64,000 bases of DNA, from the NCBI RefSeq assembly GCF_003074055.1, contig NZ_CP029043.1, positions 3,030,501 to 3,094,500 of the forward strand, written 5' to 3'. Positions 36,262 through 44,373 of this stretch are shown here, in pieces. The first letter of the stretch is position 1. The number at the start of each line of letters is the position of its first letter. Source of the DNA: Streptomyces nigra (GTDB lineage: Bacteria > Actinomycetota > Actinomycetes > Streptomycetales > Streptomycetaceae). Under the pieces are notes generated by a model. The model had not been told where the DNA came from. It ran no database searches and worked only from the letters and a program-made list of their open reading frames with translations. The position numbers were made by a program, and so were the translations under genes.

Positions 36262-37257
36262 TTATCCGCCCTGCGGGCCCAGGGTCTTCACGCCCTCCGC
36301 GGCCCGGACCGCGTCCCGGTAGGCCCGGGCGGCGACGCGCAGGGCGGCCTCCGGGTCGACGCCGGCCTCCGCCGCGCGCACCGCCGTGGCGAGCAGGTCG
36401 TAGCCGACGCCCTCCCCGGCGGGCAGCGGGACGTCGAGTCCGGCCGTGTGGACACGGGACGCCAGCTTCGCCGCGAGGGCGAGGCCGGGCTGGCCGAGCG
36501 GGATGCCGTCGGTGACCGACTCCCGCCGCTTCTCCTCGGCCTTCGTGCGCAGCCAGTGCTCGCGGACCTCCTCGGGGGTCGTCGCGGTCGCGTCGCCGAA
36601 GACATGGGGGTGGCGGTGAATCAGCTTGGCGACGATGCCGCCGGCGACGTCGTCGATGGAGAACGGGGCGTCGGGGTGCTCCTCGGCGATCCGGGCGTGG
36701 AAGACGACCTGGAGCAGGACGTCGCCCAGTTCCTCGCGCAGCTCGTCGCGGTCGCCGTCCTCGATCGCCTCGACCAGTTCGTACGCCTCCTCGATGCCGT
36801 ACTTGGCCAGGCCCTCGTGGGTCTGCCGGGAGGACCAGGGGCACTCGGCGCGGATGCGGTCCATGACCTGGACCAGGTCGAGGAGGCGGGCGCCGGGCAG
36901 GTCGTAGGAGGCGGGCAGCAGCTCCAGCTCGGGCATCCGCACCCTGCCGGTCCCGGCGAGGCGGGCCAGGCCGTCGGTGAGCGCGGGCTCGCCCTCGCCG
37001 GTGGCCACGACGACGGCGGTCCGGCCCCCGGAGCACGCCTCGACCAGCTGTTCGGCGGTCGGGACGGCCTCGTCGACGGTGATCCCGGCCTCGCGCAGAT
37101 ACGGCAGCTGCGGGTGCGCGCCGTCCGCGCACAGCACCCGGTCGGCCGTGCGCAGTGCCTGCCAGGCGGGCCAGGACAGCAGACCGGGCGCGACGCGGTG
37201 GCTGGTGGTGAGCAGGACGATACGGCCGGGGGCGGCTTCGGGACTGGTTGCGTTCAC
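36262..37257 (-). CDS. mazG: MazG-family nucleoside triphosphate pyrophosphohydrolase
   Basis: The 331-residue protein has two parts. An N-terminal tetrapyrrole-methylase-like remnant (about 1-105, IVLLTTSHRVAPGLL, then VVVATGEGEPAL) has lost the methylase motifs. The MazG NTP-PPase domain (about 118-240) shows DLVQVMDRIRAECPWSSRQTH, the metal-binding EEAYELVEAIEDGD, ELREELGDVLLQVVFHA and KLIHRHPHVFGD. It removes aberrant or stress nucleotides, and mycobacterial MazG acts in oxidative stress. The start at GTG 37257 (MNATSPEAAPG) is preferred; GTG 37275 is an alternative. It lies 9 bp upstream of the P450 gene and may be co-transcribed with it. Confidence 0.88.
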   Translation of the reverse strand: MNATSPEAAPGRIVLLTTSHRVAPGLLSWPAWQALRTADRVLCADGAHPQLPYLREAGITVDEAVPTAEQLVEACSGGRTAVVVATGEGEPALTDGLARLAGTGRVRMPELELLPASYDLPGARLLDLVQVMDRIRAECPWSSRQTHEGLAKYGIEEAYELVEAIEDGDRDELREELGDVLLQVVFHARIAEEHPDAPFSIDDVAGGIVAKLIHRHPHVFGDATATTPEEVREHWLRTKAEEKRRESVTDGIPLGQPGLALAAKLASRVHTAGLDVPLPAGEGVGYDLLATAVRAAEAGVDPEAALRVAARAYRDAVRAAEGVKTLGPQGG

Positions 37258-37315
37258 GCTCCGAACGTAACCCACGTCCCGGGTGCGGCTCTTCGGCCGT
37301 CCCCGGACCGGCCGG

Positions 37316-37954
37316 CTACGCGGGCTGCTGCGGCGCGGTGACCTCGCGCAGCCAGGGGGCCTTGGCGTCGGTGCGGGCGCTCTGGCGGGCGTCCCAGGTG
37401 CCGTAGCGGGGGTTGAGGTCGATGTCGAGCTTCTTGGAGGCCGCGGCCAGCGCGTCCCAGAAGGCGGGCTTGCCGGTGTCGGTGCCGAGCGCGGTGGCGA
37501 GCTTCTGGGCCTCCAGCTGGAGGCGGAGGTTGTCGTCGAGGCGCTGCGGCGGGACGCCGTACTGCTGGAGCCAGGACGTCTCGAGCGCCTTCGCGCCGCC
37601 GACCTGCTTCTCCAGGCCCTCCCGCATCTCCTGGACCTCCTTGCGGGTCACGCTCACGCCGTGGTCGAGGGCGGCCCGGTGCAGCACCCGGTCGAGGACC
37701 ATGGTGTGCAGCACGTCGCGCGGGAGGGTGCCGGACTTGGCGATGACCTGGGCGTAGGCCGCCTCGTCGGGGACGGCGGCCCGCTGGGCGTCGCGTACCT
37801 CGCTCACCCGGTTCTCCAGCTGGGCGACGGTGATCCGCTGGTCTCCGACGACGGCGGCCGCGCCCGGATGCGCGTCGCTTCCGCACGCGGTGAGCAGGGG
37901 TGCCGCGGCGAGCACGGCGGAGAGCAGGAGCGCGGTACGACGGCGGCGGTGCAA
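37316..37954 (-). CDS. SurA N-terminal domain lipoprotein (periplasmic chaperone/foldase-like)
   Basis: The 212-residue lipoprotein starts at a TTG (37954), chosen because GGGAGG lies five bases upstream and it directly precedes the signal peptide. The signal ends in the lipobox LLTAC. The mature part matches the SurA/PpiD N-terminal helical domain (VVGDQRITVAQLENRVSEVRDA, MVLDRVLHRAALDHGVSVTRKEVQEMREGL). The parvulin rotamase domain is absent, so a chaperone or binding function on the cell surface is more likely than prolyl isomerisation. It is upstream of mazG by 58 bp. Confidence 0.85.
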   Translation of the reverse strand: MHRRRRTALLLSAVLAAAPLLTACGSDAHPGAAAVVGDQRITVAQLENRVSEVRDAQRAAVPDEAAYAQVIAKSGTLPRDVLHTMVLDRVLHRAALDHGVSVTRKEVQEMREGLEKQVGGAKALETSWLQQYGVPPQRLDDNLRLQLEAQKLATALGTDTGKPAFWDALAAASKKLDIDLNPRYGTWDARQSARTDAKAPWLREVTAPQQPA

Positions 37955-38107
37955 GGAGACCTCCCGAGGGGCGCTTGTGCGTCGGTGCACAAAGTCTTGC
38001 GGTGATCGATGGTAGGCAGTGGGCAAGCTCTGGCCAACCCATTCGACCAACGATTCGCGTGCGCTTCGGGCACCCGTCACCCGGCGCGGCGCGATCTCCG
38101 CGGCCCC

Positions 38108-38159
38108 AAGGGCTGTCCCGTGATTCCCGGTGGACGCCGGGAATCACGGGACAGCCCTT
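38108..38159 (-). terminator. Very long perfect hairpin at the 3' end of the kinase operon
   Basis: Two perfectly complementary 23-bp arms (38108-38130 and 38137-38159) enclose a 6-base loop. The outer end includes two bases of the kinase stop codon (TAA at 38158-38160). It is symmetrical, but no convergent gene lies in front of it. Confidence 0.85.
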
Positions 38160-39693
38160 AGCCTCGGACCTGGCCGAGCCATTGGAGGGTGCGGCGGACC
38201 TCTGCGGCGAGGGGGTGGGCGGGGCCGTGCAGGCGCTCGACGTCCATCAGGAGCCGGGCGAGGGTGTCGTGGGCGGCGGGGCGGTCGCCGAGGGCGAGCA
38301 GCAGATGCCCGATACGGCGGCGCACGTCGTGGGCGAGCACGGGGTCGCCGGAGACGTACTGGTTCTCGTAGTACGGCAGCAGCGAGCGGTACTCGGCGAG
38401 GGCGGCGGCCGGTTCGCCGAGCTGTTCGAGGCACTGGGCGACGTCGTAGCGGAAGCGCAGGGACTGCGGGTCGGCCTGTCCGGCCTCGGAGGCCCGCTCG
38501 TCGGCGAGGCGGCGCAGCTCGGGCAGGGCGCGCCGGTACTGGCCGTCGTCCATGAGCGTGGCCGCGTACTGCTTGCGCAGGGTGCGCACGACCGGCGAGT
38601 TGCCGCCGTGCTGTTCGGCCGCGACCGGCAGGATCGCGCCGAGGATGTCGACGGCCTGGGTGATCCGGCCCTCGCCGAGGAGGCGCTTGACCTCGTCGAC
38701 GGCCCGTGCCACGTCGGCCTTCTCGTCGGCGGGCGGTGCCGGGGCGGCGGGCGCCGGCTGGGGCGCGGGGGTGCGGGCGCGGTCCGGCCAGGGGGCGTGC
38801 GGGCGCAGGAAGGGGCGGGTGGGGTCGAGGGGCTCCCCGCCGGGTATGCCGCGCGCGGGCAGCAGCGGCGCCAGGGACTCGTAGACCTCCTGGGCGGAGG
38901 CCGGGCGGTGCTGGGGGTCCTTGGCGAGCAGGCGCAGGACCAGTGCCTCCAGGGCCTCGGGGACCTCGGGGCGGGACTGGCGCACCGGCTTCGGCGGCTC
39001 GTACAGATGCCGGTGCAGCACGCCGAGCGCGGTCGAGCCGGAGAACGGCACGTCGCCGCTGAGCAGTTCGTGCATGAGGACGCCGAGCGCGTACAGGTCG
39101 GTGTACGGGCCGACGGCGCCGCCCATGGCCTGCTCGGGGGCCATGTAGGCGGGTGAGCCGATCGGGGAGCCGGTGTGGGTGAGGCGGGTGGTGTCGGTGT
39201 CCATGACGGAGGCGACGCCCAGGTCGAGGACGGTGACGGTGCCGTCCTGTTTCACCATCACGTTGCGCGGCTTGAGGTCGCGGTGGACGATCGGCACCGC
39301 GTGCACGGCGCTGAGCACGGCGCACAGCTGCGCGGCGACCGCGACCGCCCAGGGCCACGGGTACGCGTCCTGTTCGGCGAGGTGGGCGGAGAGGTCGACG
39401 CCGTCGACGTACTGCATGACGAGGAACAGCTCCTCGCCCTCGCTGCCCGCGTCGTGCACGGTGACCAGGCCGGGGTGGTCGACCTGCGCGGTCACCCGGC
39501 ACTCGCGCACGAAGCGGCGGCGCAGCTCGTCCGCCTCCTGCCCGGCGACCTTGTCGGGGCGCAGCAGCTTCACCGCCACGCGCCGGTCGAGCCGCTGGTC
39601 GTAGGCCGTCCAGACCTGGCCCATACCGCCCTGCCCGATGAGGGTGGACAGCTCGTAGCGGCCGGAGACGACGTGTCCGGTCGTCGCGGTCAC
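38158..39693 (-). CDS. Serine/threonine protein kinase with C-terminal TPR-like region
   Basis: The 511-residue Hanks-type kinase has Gly-rich loop GQGGMGQVW, VAVKLL (ATP Lys), catalytic HRDLKPRNVMV, DLG in place of DFG (common in actinobacteria) and activation segment GSPAYMAPEQ. The kinase domain ends near residue 270. A Pro/Ala linker (295-325) leads to TPR-like helices (340-500, ITQAVDILGAILPVAAEQHGG, YRRALPELRRLADERA, YDVAQCLEQLGEPAAALAEYRSLL). There is no membrane helix or PASTA domain, so it is cytoplasmic. Its GTG start overlaps the stop of the upstream membrane-protein gene by 4 bp, so the two should work together. Confidence 0.93.
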   Translation of the reverse strand: MTATTGHVVSGRYELSTLIGQGGMGQVWTAYDQRLDRRVAVKLLRPDKVAGQEADELRRRFVRECRVTAQVDHPGLVTVHDAGSEGEELFLVMQYVDGVDLSAHLAEQDAYPWPWAVAVAAQLCAVLSAVHAVPIVHRDLKPRNVMVKQDGTVTVLDLGVASVMDTDTTRLTHTGSPIGSPAYMAPEQAMGGAVGPYTDLYALGVLMHELLSGDVPFSGSTALGVLHRHLYEPPKPVRQSRPEVPEALEALVLRLLAKDPQHRPASAQEVYESLAPLLPARGIPGGEPLDPTRPFLRPHAPWPDRARTPAPQPAPAAPAPPADEKADVARAVDEVKRLLGEGRITQAVDILGAILPVAAEQHGGNSPVVRTLRKQYAATLMDDGQYRRALPELRRLADERASEAGQADPQSLRFRYDVAQCLEQLGEPAAALAEYRSLLPYYENQYVSGDPVLAHDVRRRIGHLLLALGDRPAAHDTLARLLMDVERLHGPAHPLAAEVRRTLQWLGQVRG

Positions 39694-40322
39694 TGCCCGC
39701 CCTCACGGGTGTCGTCGGGCCGTCCGTCCTGGCGGCGCAGATAGTCGCTGAGCTCGTCGAGTTCGGCGCGCACCTGGTCGATACGGGCGGGCGCGGGGCG
39801 CTGCGGGGGCGGCGGCAAGGGAGTGTCGCGGGGAACGGGCGGCACCGGCGTGTGGGGCGTCGACGGCACCGGGGTGTGGGGCGTGGACGGCACGGTCGTC
39901 GCGGTGTACGGCGACGCGGGCCGCGGATAGCCGTACGCCGGGCCGACCGGCGGCCGCTGGACGTAGCCGCCGGTGAGGCGGGCCTGCTGGAAGTGGCGGA
40001 TGTCCGCGGCGAGGTAGTAGGCGATTCCGGCCACGATGCCGCCGAGCACCAGGAGGAGGCCGAAGTAGCCGCCCCCGGTGTTGATCTCGTCTCCGGGCTC
40101 GGAGCCGATCAGGTAGAACCCGAAGTAGGGCACCACGATCGACGCCACGAACAGGCACCAGTCGAGCGCCCGGCGGGTCACGATGGCCAGGCGCAGCATC
40201 ATCGCGAAGGTCAGCAGGCCGAAGCTGAACACGGTGACCGCGACGAACAGCACGCGCAGGAAGACCAGCGTCCCGTTGGACGGCGGCTGCTTCACCGGCT
40301 GTGTGTAGCCGTGGCCTTGCAT
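39690..40322 (-). CDS. Membrane protein coupled to the Ser/Thr kinase
   Basis: The 210-residue protein has three or four hydrophobic segments in its first 110 residues (VFLRVLFVAVTVFSFGLLTFAMM, DWCLFVASIVVPYFGFYLI, YFGLLLVLGGIVAGIAYYL). A cytoplasmic Pro/Thr-rich tail carries a tandem VPSTPHTP repeat, and a final short helix follows (RIDQVRAELDELSDYLRRQDG). Thr residues in TP contexts make the tail a plausible target of the kinase whose start overlaps its stop. No known domain is recognised. The ATG at 40322 has no strong ribosome site within ten bases. Confidence 0.75.
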   Translation of the reverse strand: MQGHGYTQPVKQPPSNGTLVFLRVLFVAVTVFSFGLLTFAMMLRLAIVTRRALDWCLFVASIVVPYFGFYLIGSEPGDEINTGGGYFGLLLVLGGIVAGIAYYLAADIRHFQQARLTGGYVQRPPVGPAYGYPRPASPYTATTVPSTPHTPVPSTPHTPVPPVPRDTPLPPPPQRPAPARIDQVRAELDELSDYLRRQDGRPDDTREGGQ

Positions 40323-40516
40323 GGCTGCTCCTGATGCCTGACGAGGTGGACGGACCCGACCGATCCTGCCCGATGGCGCAATCCCGGTCGTGTGAGGGTC
40401 GCTTCGAGCGTATAGGTCGACACCGAGGTCCGGTCACCGGTTGTACCGGATCGTTGTCGTGCTGATCACCTCGTACGACGGCGCAGGTGGCGGAGGCGGG
40501 GCTTCCGGGCGCCGGT

Positions 40517-41260
40517 TCAGAGCGCGTGGCGCATCCACACGTTGGGCTCGACGTACACCGCGAGGTCCCGCTCGGGCTCGCACCGCACCGGCACCAGCGC
40601 CCCCGGCACCTCCACGTCCCCCTCGGTGTCGAACGGCAGCCCGGTCCAGCCGCGCCACATCCCCAGCGACCCGACGACGGTCATCGATGCGGGCGCGACG
40701 CATTCCACGGTGGCCCCGGCGCGGGCGTGGACACGCATCCACGGGTCGTACGGCAGCCCGTCGGGGCGTACGCGGTGCGCGTACTCCTCGATGGGGGTGC
40801 GCGGTTCGAGGTGCTTGGCGCTGGGGCGGACCGGCGCGACGACCTCGGTGAAACCGTGCGCGCGGGCCTGGTCGCGCATTGCGCCGAGCATCCGGGCGGA
40901 CAGCCCGCCGCCCTGGACCTGCGGGGCGACGACGACGGAGATGGCACTGACTGTGTCGGGACGGGTCCCGGACCGCAGATCGGAGAAGGCCCACGCCAGC
41001 ACCTGGTCCCAACCACGCGCGGGCAGGGCACCACGCCCCTCGACGTCCAGCGCGAACGGCACGCTGAAGGCATGGGCGACGACCTCGCCCCCCTCGTCCT
41101 CGGCGAACAGCACGTACTCCGGGAACTCGGCGGGTATCCGCCCGTAGTGGCTGTTCCCCACGAGATCGTGCAGCACGATCTCCGGCCAGCTGTCCGCCAT
41201 CCCCAGCACCGCCGCCACCCGCTCGGGCCGCTCGGCGAGACTCCACACCTTGGTCTCCAT
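40517..41260 (-). CDS. GNAT-family N-acetyltransferase
   Basis: The 247-residue protein has the GNAT core in the middle. SAISVVVAPQVQGGGLSARMLGAMRDQARAHGFTEVVAPVRPSAK contains the acetyl-CoA pyrophosphate-binding Q-G-G-L motif and the following strand. FSDLRSGTRPDTVSAISVVV precedes it and YVLFAEDEGGEVVAHAFSVPF forms earlier strands. The C-terminal 80 residues (VRVHARAGATVECVAPASMTVVGS) are longer than in minimal GNATs. The substrate is unknown. The ATG at 41260 is used. It is monocistronic, convergent with nothing nearby, and 80 bp from the HNH lipoprotein stop. Confidence 0.85.
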   Translation of the reverse strand: METKVWSLAERPERVAAVLGMADSWPEIVLHDLVGNSHYGRIPAEFPEYVLFAEDEGGEVVAHAFSVPFALDVEGRGALPARGWDQVLAWAFSDLRSGTRPDTVSAISVVVAPQVQGGGLSARMLGAMRDQARAHGFTEVVAPVRPSAKHLEPRTPIEEYAHRVRPDGLPYDPWMRVHARAGATVECVAPASMTVVGSLGMWRGWTGLPFDTEGDVEVPGALVPVRCEPERDLAVYVEPNVWMRHAL

Positions 41261-41340
41261 GCGGGTCACGGTAGGTCGGGCGGTGAGGGCGGCAAAGTCC
41301 TTTTCCGCGGGCCGTTTCAGGGGCTGATTCAGGGACCGTC

Positions 41341-42111
41341 TCAGCCGCCGCACTGGCGCAGCATCATCTCCTTGTCCGCCTTCGTCACCGGCGGTTCGTA
41401 CTTGAGGGAGACCTGGGCGAAGCGGACCGCGTACGAGCACCGGATCGGCTTGCTCGGCGGCAGCCAGGAGGCGGGTCCCGAGTCGCCCTTGGAGCTGTTG
41501 GTGGGGCCGTCGACAGGGAGCAGGTTGAGCGGGTCGTTGGCGATGTCCTGCCGTTTGCCCTCCGGCCACCGGGAGGCGCCCATCTGCCAGTCGTAGGACA
41601 GCGGCATGACGTGGTCGATCTGCACACTGGTGGCCTTGGACTTGGTCCACTCGATGGTCCGGCCCGTGTACGGGTCGTCCAGCGTCATCGACATCACCAC
41701 ACAGTCGGAGCCGGAACGGAAGCGGACGCCCTGGCCGTCGCGCTTCAGGAGGTCGTTGCGCGTGTCGCAGCCGTTGCGGGAGAACGGGACTCCGCCGGGT
41801 GCCGAGTCCATCCACGCGTAGCCGAACGCTTCGCGTTCGTAGCCGGTTCTCGGGCCGCGGCCCTTTGTCGCGACCTTCTCGATGAGGGCGCGGGCCTCGG
41901 CCCGGTCGGCGTCCGAGGTGAGAGGCGCAAGGCCCGGCTTCGTGCCGTCCGGGTTGTCCAGCGGGCTCGTGGCGCGGCCCGATCCCGCGGCCGGGCCGGC
42001 GCCGGACGTGCCGTCCGGTGCGGGCAGCTCGACGTTCTCGCAGCCTCCCAGCAACAGTGCCGTACCGAGCACCGCCGCGGCGGTCGCCGCCCCACCCCTC
42101 AGACGCCTCAC
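41341..42111 (-). CDS. Lipoprotein HNH-family endonuclease (DUF1524/GmrSD C-terminal-like)
   Basis: The 256-residue protein starts at GTG 42111, after GGGAGGGACC. A signal peptide of about 27 residues ends in the lipobox LLGGC. The HNH core is SVQIDHVMPLSYDWQMGAS with NDPLNLLPVDGPTNSSKGD. A Cys pair (NGCDTRNDLL, GSDCVVM) may form an extracellular disulfide. The nuclease is thus tethered outside the cell, where it could degrade environmental DNA or act on competing cells. Its DUF1524-type fold is shared with type IV restriction proteins, but the export signal argues against restriction. Confidence 0.85.
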   Translation of the reverse strand: MRRLRGGAATAAAVLGTALLLGGCENVELPAPDGTSGAGPAAGSGRATSPLDNPDGTKPGLAPLTSDADRAEARALIEKVATKGRGPRTGYEREAFGYAWMDSAPGGVPFSRNGCDTRNDLLKRDGQGVRFRSGSDCVVMSMTLDDPYTGRTIEWTKSKATSVQIDHVMPLSYDWQMGASRWPEGKRQDIANDPLNLLPVDGPTNSSKGDSGPASWLPPSKPIRCSYAVRFAQVSLKYEPPVTKADKEMMLRQCGG

Positions 42112-42304
42112 CGTGCGGTCCCTCCCCTGGCCTGCCCGGACGCCCCGGGGCCATGACTCTCTTCCCCGGATTTCCGGGCGTGCACACCGTAGCCGCCCGG
42201 CGCATCGGGGTATCCGGGAGGTCCAGACCAGAAACCGGCCAAGTGCGCATTGCACGCAAGTCGGGCGTATCGTCGATCGTGAGTCACTCGGGAAGGAGCT
42301 CTGG

Positions 42305-42490
42305 ATGGGCATCTTCGACAGGTTCAAGAGCAACCGCCATGCGCAGGGCAAGGCCGGGGGCATGTCCGACGCCGCGGAGCGAAAGGTCAACGAGAAGACG
42401 GGCAACAAGTACGAGAGCCAGGTCGACGACGCTCAGCAGCGGATCGAGCGCCAGGCAGGCATGGACCGCGACAAGCCCGACCAGCCGTGA
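42305..42490 (+). CDS. Small antitoxin-like protein
   Basis: The 61-residue, highly charged protein begins MGIFDRFKSNRHAQGKAGGMSD. AAERKVNEKTGNKYESQVDDAQQRIERQ resembles the small Rv0909-type antitoxin-like proteins common in Streptomyces, with no recognisable toxin beside it. The protein is probably helical and partly disordered. The ATG lies five to nine bases after GGAAGGAGC, a strong ribosome site. It diverges from the lipoprotein nuclease gene across about 190 bp and is followed by a clear hairpin. The family assignment is tentative. Confidence 0.7.
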   Translation: MGIFDRFKSNRHAQGKAGGMSDAAERKVNEKTGNKYESQVDDAQQRIERQAGMDRDKPDQP

Positions 42491-42528
42491 GGCCGTAGAC
42501 CCACGCCCAGCCCGAGAGAGCCGTCCGC

Positions 42529-42555
42529 GGACCCAGTCGACTTCCGCGGACGGCT
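42529..42555 (+). terminator. Terminator after the small antitoxin-like gene
   Basis: Perfect 12-bp arms (AGCCGTCCGCGG and CCGCGGACGGCT) and a 3-base loop lie 38 bp past the stop. A GA-rich run (42560-42610) of GGGCGAGGGTGAGGGC type follows. Confidence 0.75.
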
Positions 42556-42644
42556 TCGCGTGAGCGGGAGCGCTAGCGGGGGCGGGAGCGAGGGCGAGGG
42601 TGAGGGCGGCTGACCGACCGTCAGGCCGCCCGTCCGACCATGGC

Positions 42645-43562
42645 TCAGACCTTGCCGATCCCCAGCGTGTTCTCAGACGGCAGCAGCCCCGAGGACAGCA
42701 CCGCCACCCAGAAGTCGCCGAGCAGTTCCACGAGGCGGTCCACCTCCGTCACCGTGAGCGCCTGCCAGGGTGCGGCGGCGAGGCGATCCGTGTCCGCCTC
42801 AACCTTGCGGCGCAGCGCGCGGCCCGCGTCCGTGGCCACACCGTTCCCGTCGACCAGGCCCCGGGTCACAAGGCGTTCCCGCGCCGCCGCCCACTCCTCG
42901 GCGCTCCAGCCACGGCTCTCGAAGCGCTCCACGGACGCGGCCCCTGTCGCGGCGAAGGACACGAGCGACTCGACGGGGTCCAGGCCGGCCACCAGCAGGG
43001 CGGCTATATGGCCGTCGCCCCGATGCTCGCGCAGGATCGTCGCCGCGTGCCAGAGCTGGAGGTGCGGGGCCTCCGGCCACTCCAGGGCGGCGTTGGCCGC
43101 CGCGAGCGGACGGCCCGCGGTGTCCGCCGCCTCCGCCGCGCGCCGGACCAGGGCCGTAAGCTCGGCCGGCCCGGGACCGTCCACCCGGTCGCCGAACAGC
43201 CTGCGGTAGAGCCGGTCGATCCCGGTGACCCGAGCCCGCAGCACCGCCTCCGGGCCCGCCGTCTTCCACGCGGGCTCGATGTGTTCGGCGACCATGCGCG
43301 GGCTGAAGCTGTAGAACGCGGACGCGACGCTCTCCACGCCGACCGCTCCCAACGGGGCGGCCCGGAACGGGAAGTAGCTCGGCCAGCGCTCGTCGGTCGC
43401 GTATCCGAGCGCCGCCGCCTCCTCGAACACCTCGGGCGCGTAGTACATCACCGCGTGCAGCGGCTCCAGCAGATGCCAGAGCTGTCGCACCCGACCGGCG
43501 TCCATCCCGGCGCTCACCCCGCCGCCCTGCTCCACCGAGTCGCCCACCAGACCATCAGCCAT
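42645..43562 (-). CDS. SCO6745-family protein with helix-turn-helix-like region
   Basis: The 305-residue protein begins with a helical segment (VRQLWHLLEPLHAVMYYAPEVFEEAAALGY). A long middle region follows (FYSFSPRMVAEHIEPAW, LYRRLFGDRVDGPGPAELTALVRRAAEAA). At about 215-275 a winged-helix-like stretch appears (ESRGWSAEEWAAARERLVTRGLV, TDAGRALRRKVEADTDRLA). The pattern fits the SCO6745 family, whose function is unknown though the late region resembles MarR-type HTH. It is divergent from a TetR gene across a region with three CTTGWCA operator-like sites, so it is the likely target of that repressor. A shorter start at MDAGRVRQ is possible. Confidence 0.8.
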   Translation of the reverse strand: MADGLVGDSVEQGGGVSAGMDAGRVRQLWHLLEPLHAVMYYAPEVFEEAAALGYATDERWPSYFPFRAAPLGAVGVESVASAFYSFSPRMVAEHIEPAWKTAGPEAVLRARVTGIDRLYRRLFGDRVDGPGPAELTALVRRAAEAADTAGRPLAAANAALEWPEAPHLQLWHAATILREHRGDGHIAALLVAGLDPVESLVSFAATGAASVERFESRGWSAEEWAAARERLVTRGLVDGNGVATDAGRALRRKVEADTDRLAAAPWQALTVTEVDRLVELLGDFWVAVLSSGLLPSENTLGIGKV

Positions 43563-43645
43563 GACGCGCCCCCATTCGACGTCCCGAGCGCCGAGCCACC
43601 CGGTCCCGTGACCTCACGGCCCATCCCGGCCCCCGCGCTCCTCAA

Positions 43646-43720
43646 CTTGACACTGACAAGATTGCCCGACCAGCCCTGAACTTGTCAATGACTAGATACC
43701 GAGAACTTGTCACCGTCTAG
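43646..43720. promoter_or_regulatory. Three 15-bp operator-like sites between the divergent SCO6745-family and tetR genes
   Basis: CTTGACACTGACAAG (43646-43660, nearly perfect dyad), CTTGTCAATGACTAG (43681-43695) and CTTGTCACCGTCTAG (43706-43720) share CTTGWCA-N-YGWC. The centres of the last two are 25 bp apart. They cover both promoters and probably bind the TetR product. Confidence 0.65.
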
Positions 43721-43740
43721 ATGCGGCGTACGCTGCTGTC

Positions 43741-44340
43741 ATGCCGCAGCAGCCCGCTCGCCAGAGCCAGACCTCTCCCCGCCGCCCGTACCACCACGGC
43801 GATCTGCGCCGGGCCGTCCTCACCGCCGCGCTCGACGTCATCGCCTCCGACGGCCCGTCCGCGCTCAGCCTGCGCGACCTCGCCCGCCGTGCCGGTGTCT
43901 CGCACGCCGCGCCGGCGCATCACTTCAAGGACCGCACCGGACTGCTCACGGCGATCGCCGCCGAAGGGTTCGGGCTGCTGGCGGCGGCGCTGGCCGAGGC
44001 GGCCGACCTGCGGGACGCGGGCGTGCGCTACGTCCGCTTCGCCCGCGAACACCCCGCGCACTTCCAGGTGATGTTCACGCCGGGGCTGCTGCGCGCCGAC
44101 GATCTGGAACTGGCCACGGCCCGCACCCTCGCCGGTGACGCCCTGCGGGGCGCCGTCTCCGGTGTGCGCCCGGAGGAGTTCGGCATCGACGCCCGGATGG
44201 CCGGGGTCGCCGCGTGGTCCCTGGCCCACGGCTTCGCCACACTGCTCCTCAGCCACAACCTGGACGGCCCGGTCGGCGACCAGGACCCGGAGGAGGCCTT
44301 CCGGGCCCTGGCGGCGACCCTCTTCCGTCACACCGACTGA
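43741..44340 (+). CDS. TetR/AcrR-family transcriptional regulator
   Basis: The 199-residue repressor has the TetR HTH at residues 22-68 (LRRAVLTAALDVIASDGPSALSLRDLARRAGVSHAAPAHHFKDRTGLLTAIA); HHFKDRTGL is the recognition-helix/YFxxKxxL region. The C-terminal ligand domain includes YVRFAREHPAHFQVMFTPGLL, seen in the TetR_C_33-like group, then AAWSLAHGFATLLLSHNLDG. The ATG at 43741 is close to the last of three operator-like repeats, consistent with autorepression and control of the divergent SCO6745-family gene. The ligand is unknown. Confidence 0.93.
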   Translation: MPQQPARQSQTSPRRPYHHGDLRRAVLTAALDVIASDGPSALSLRDLARRAGVSHAAPAHHFKDRTGLLTAIAAEGFGLLAAALAEAADLRDAGVRYVRFAREHPAHFQVMFTPGLLRADDLELATARTLAGDALRGAVSGVRPEEFGIDARMAGVAAWSLAHGFATLLLSHNLDGPVGDQDPEEAFRALAATLFRHTD

Positions 44341-44373
44341 GCCAGGCAGCCAGTCAGGCCGGATCCATCTGGG

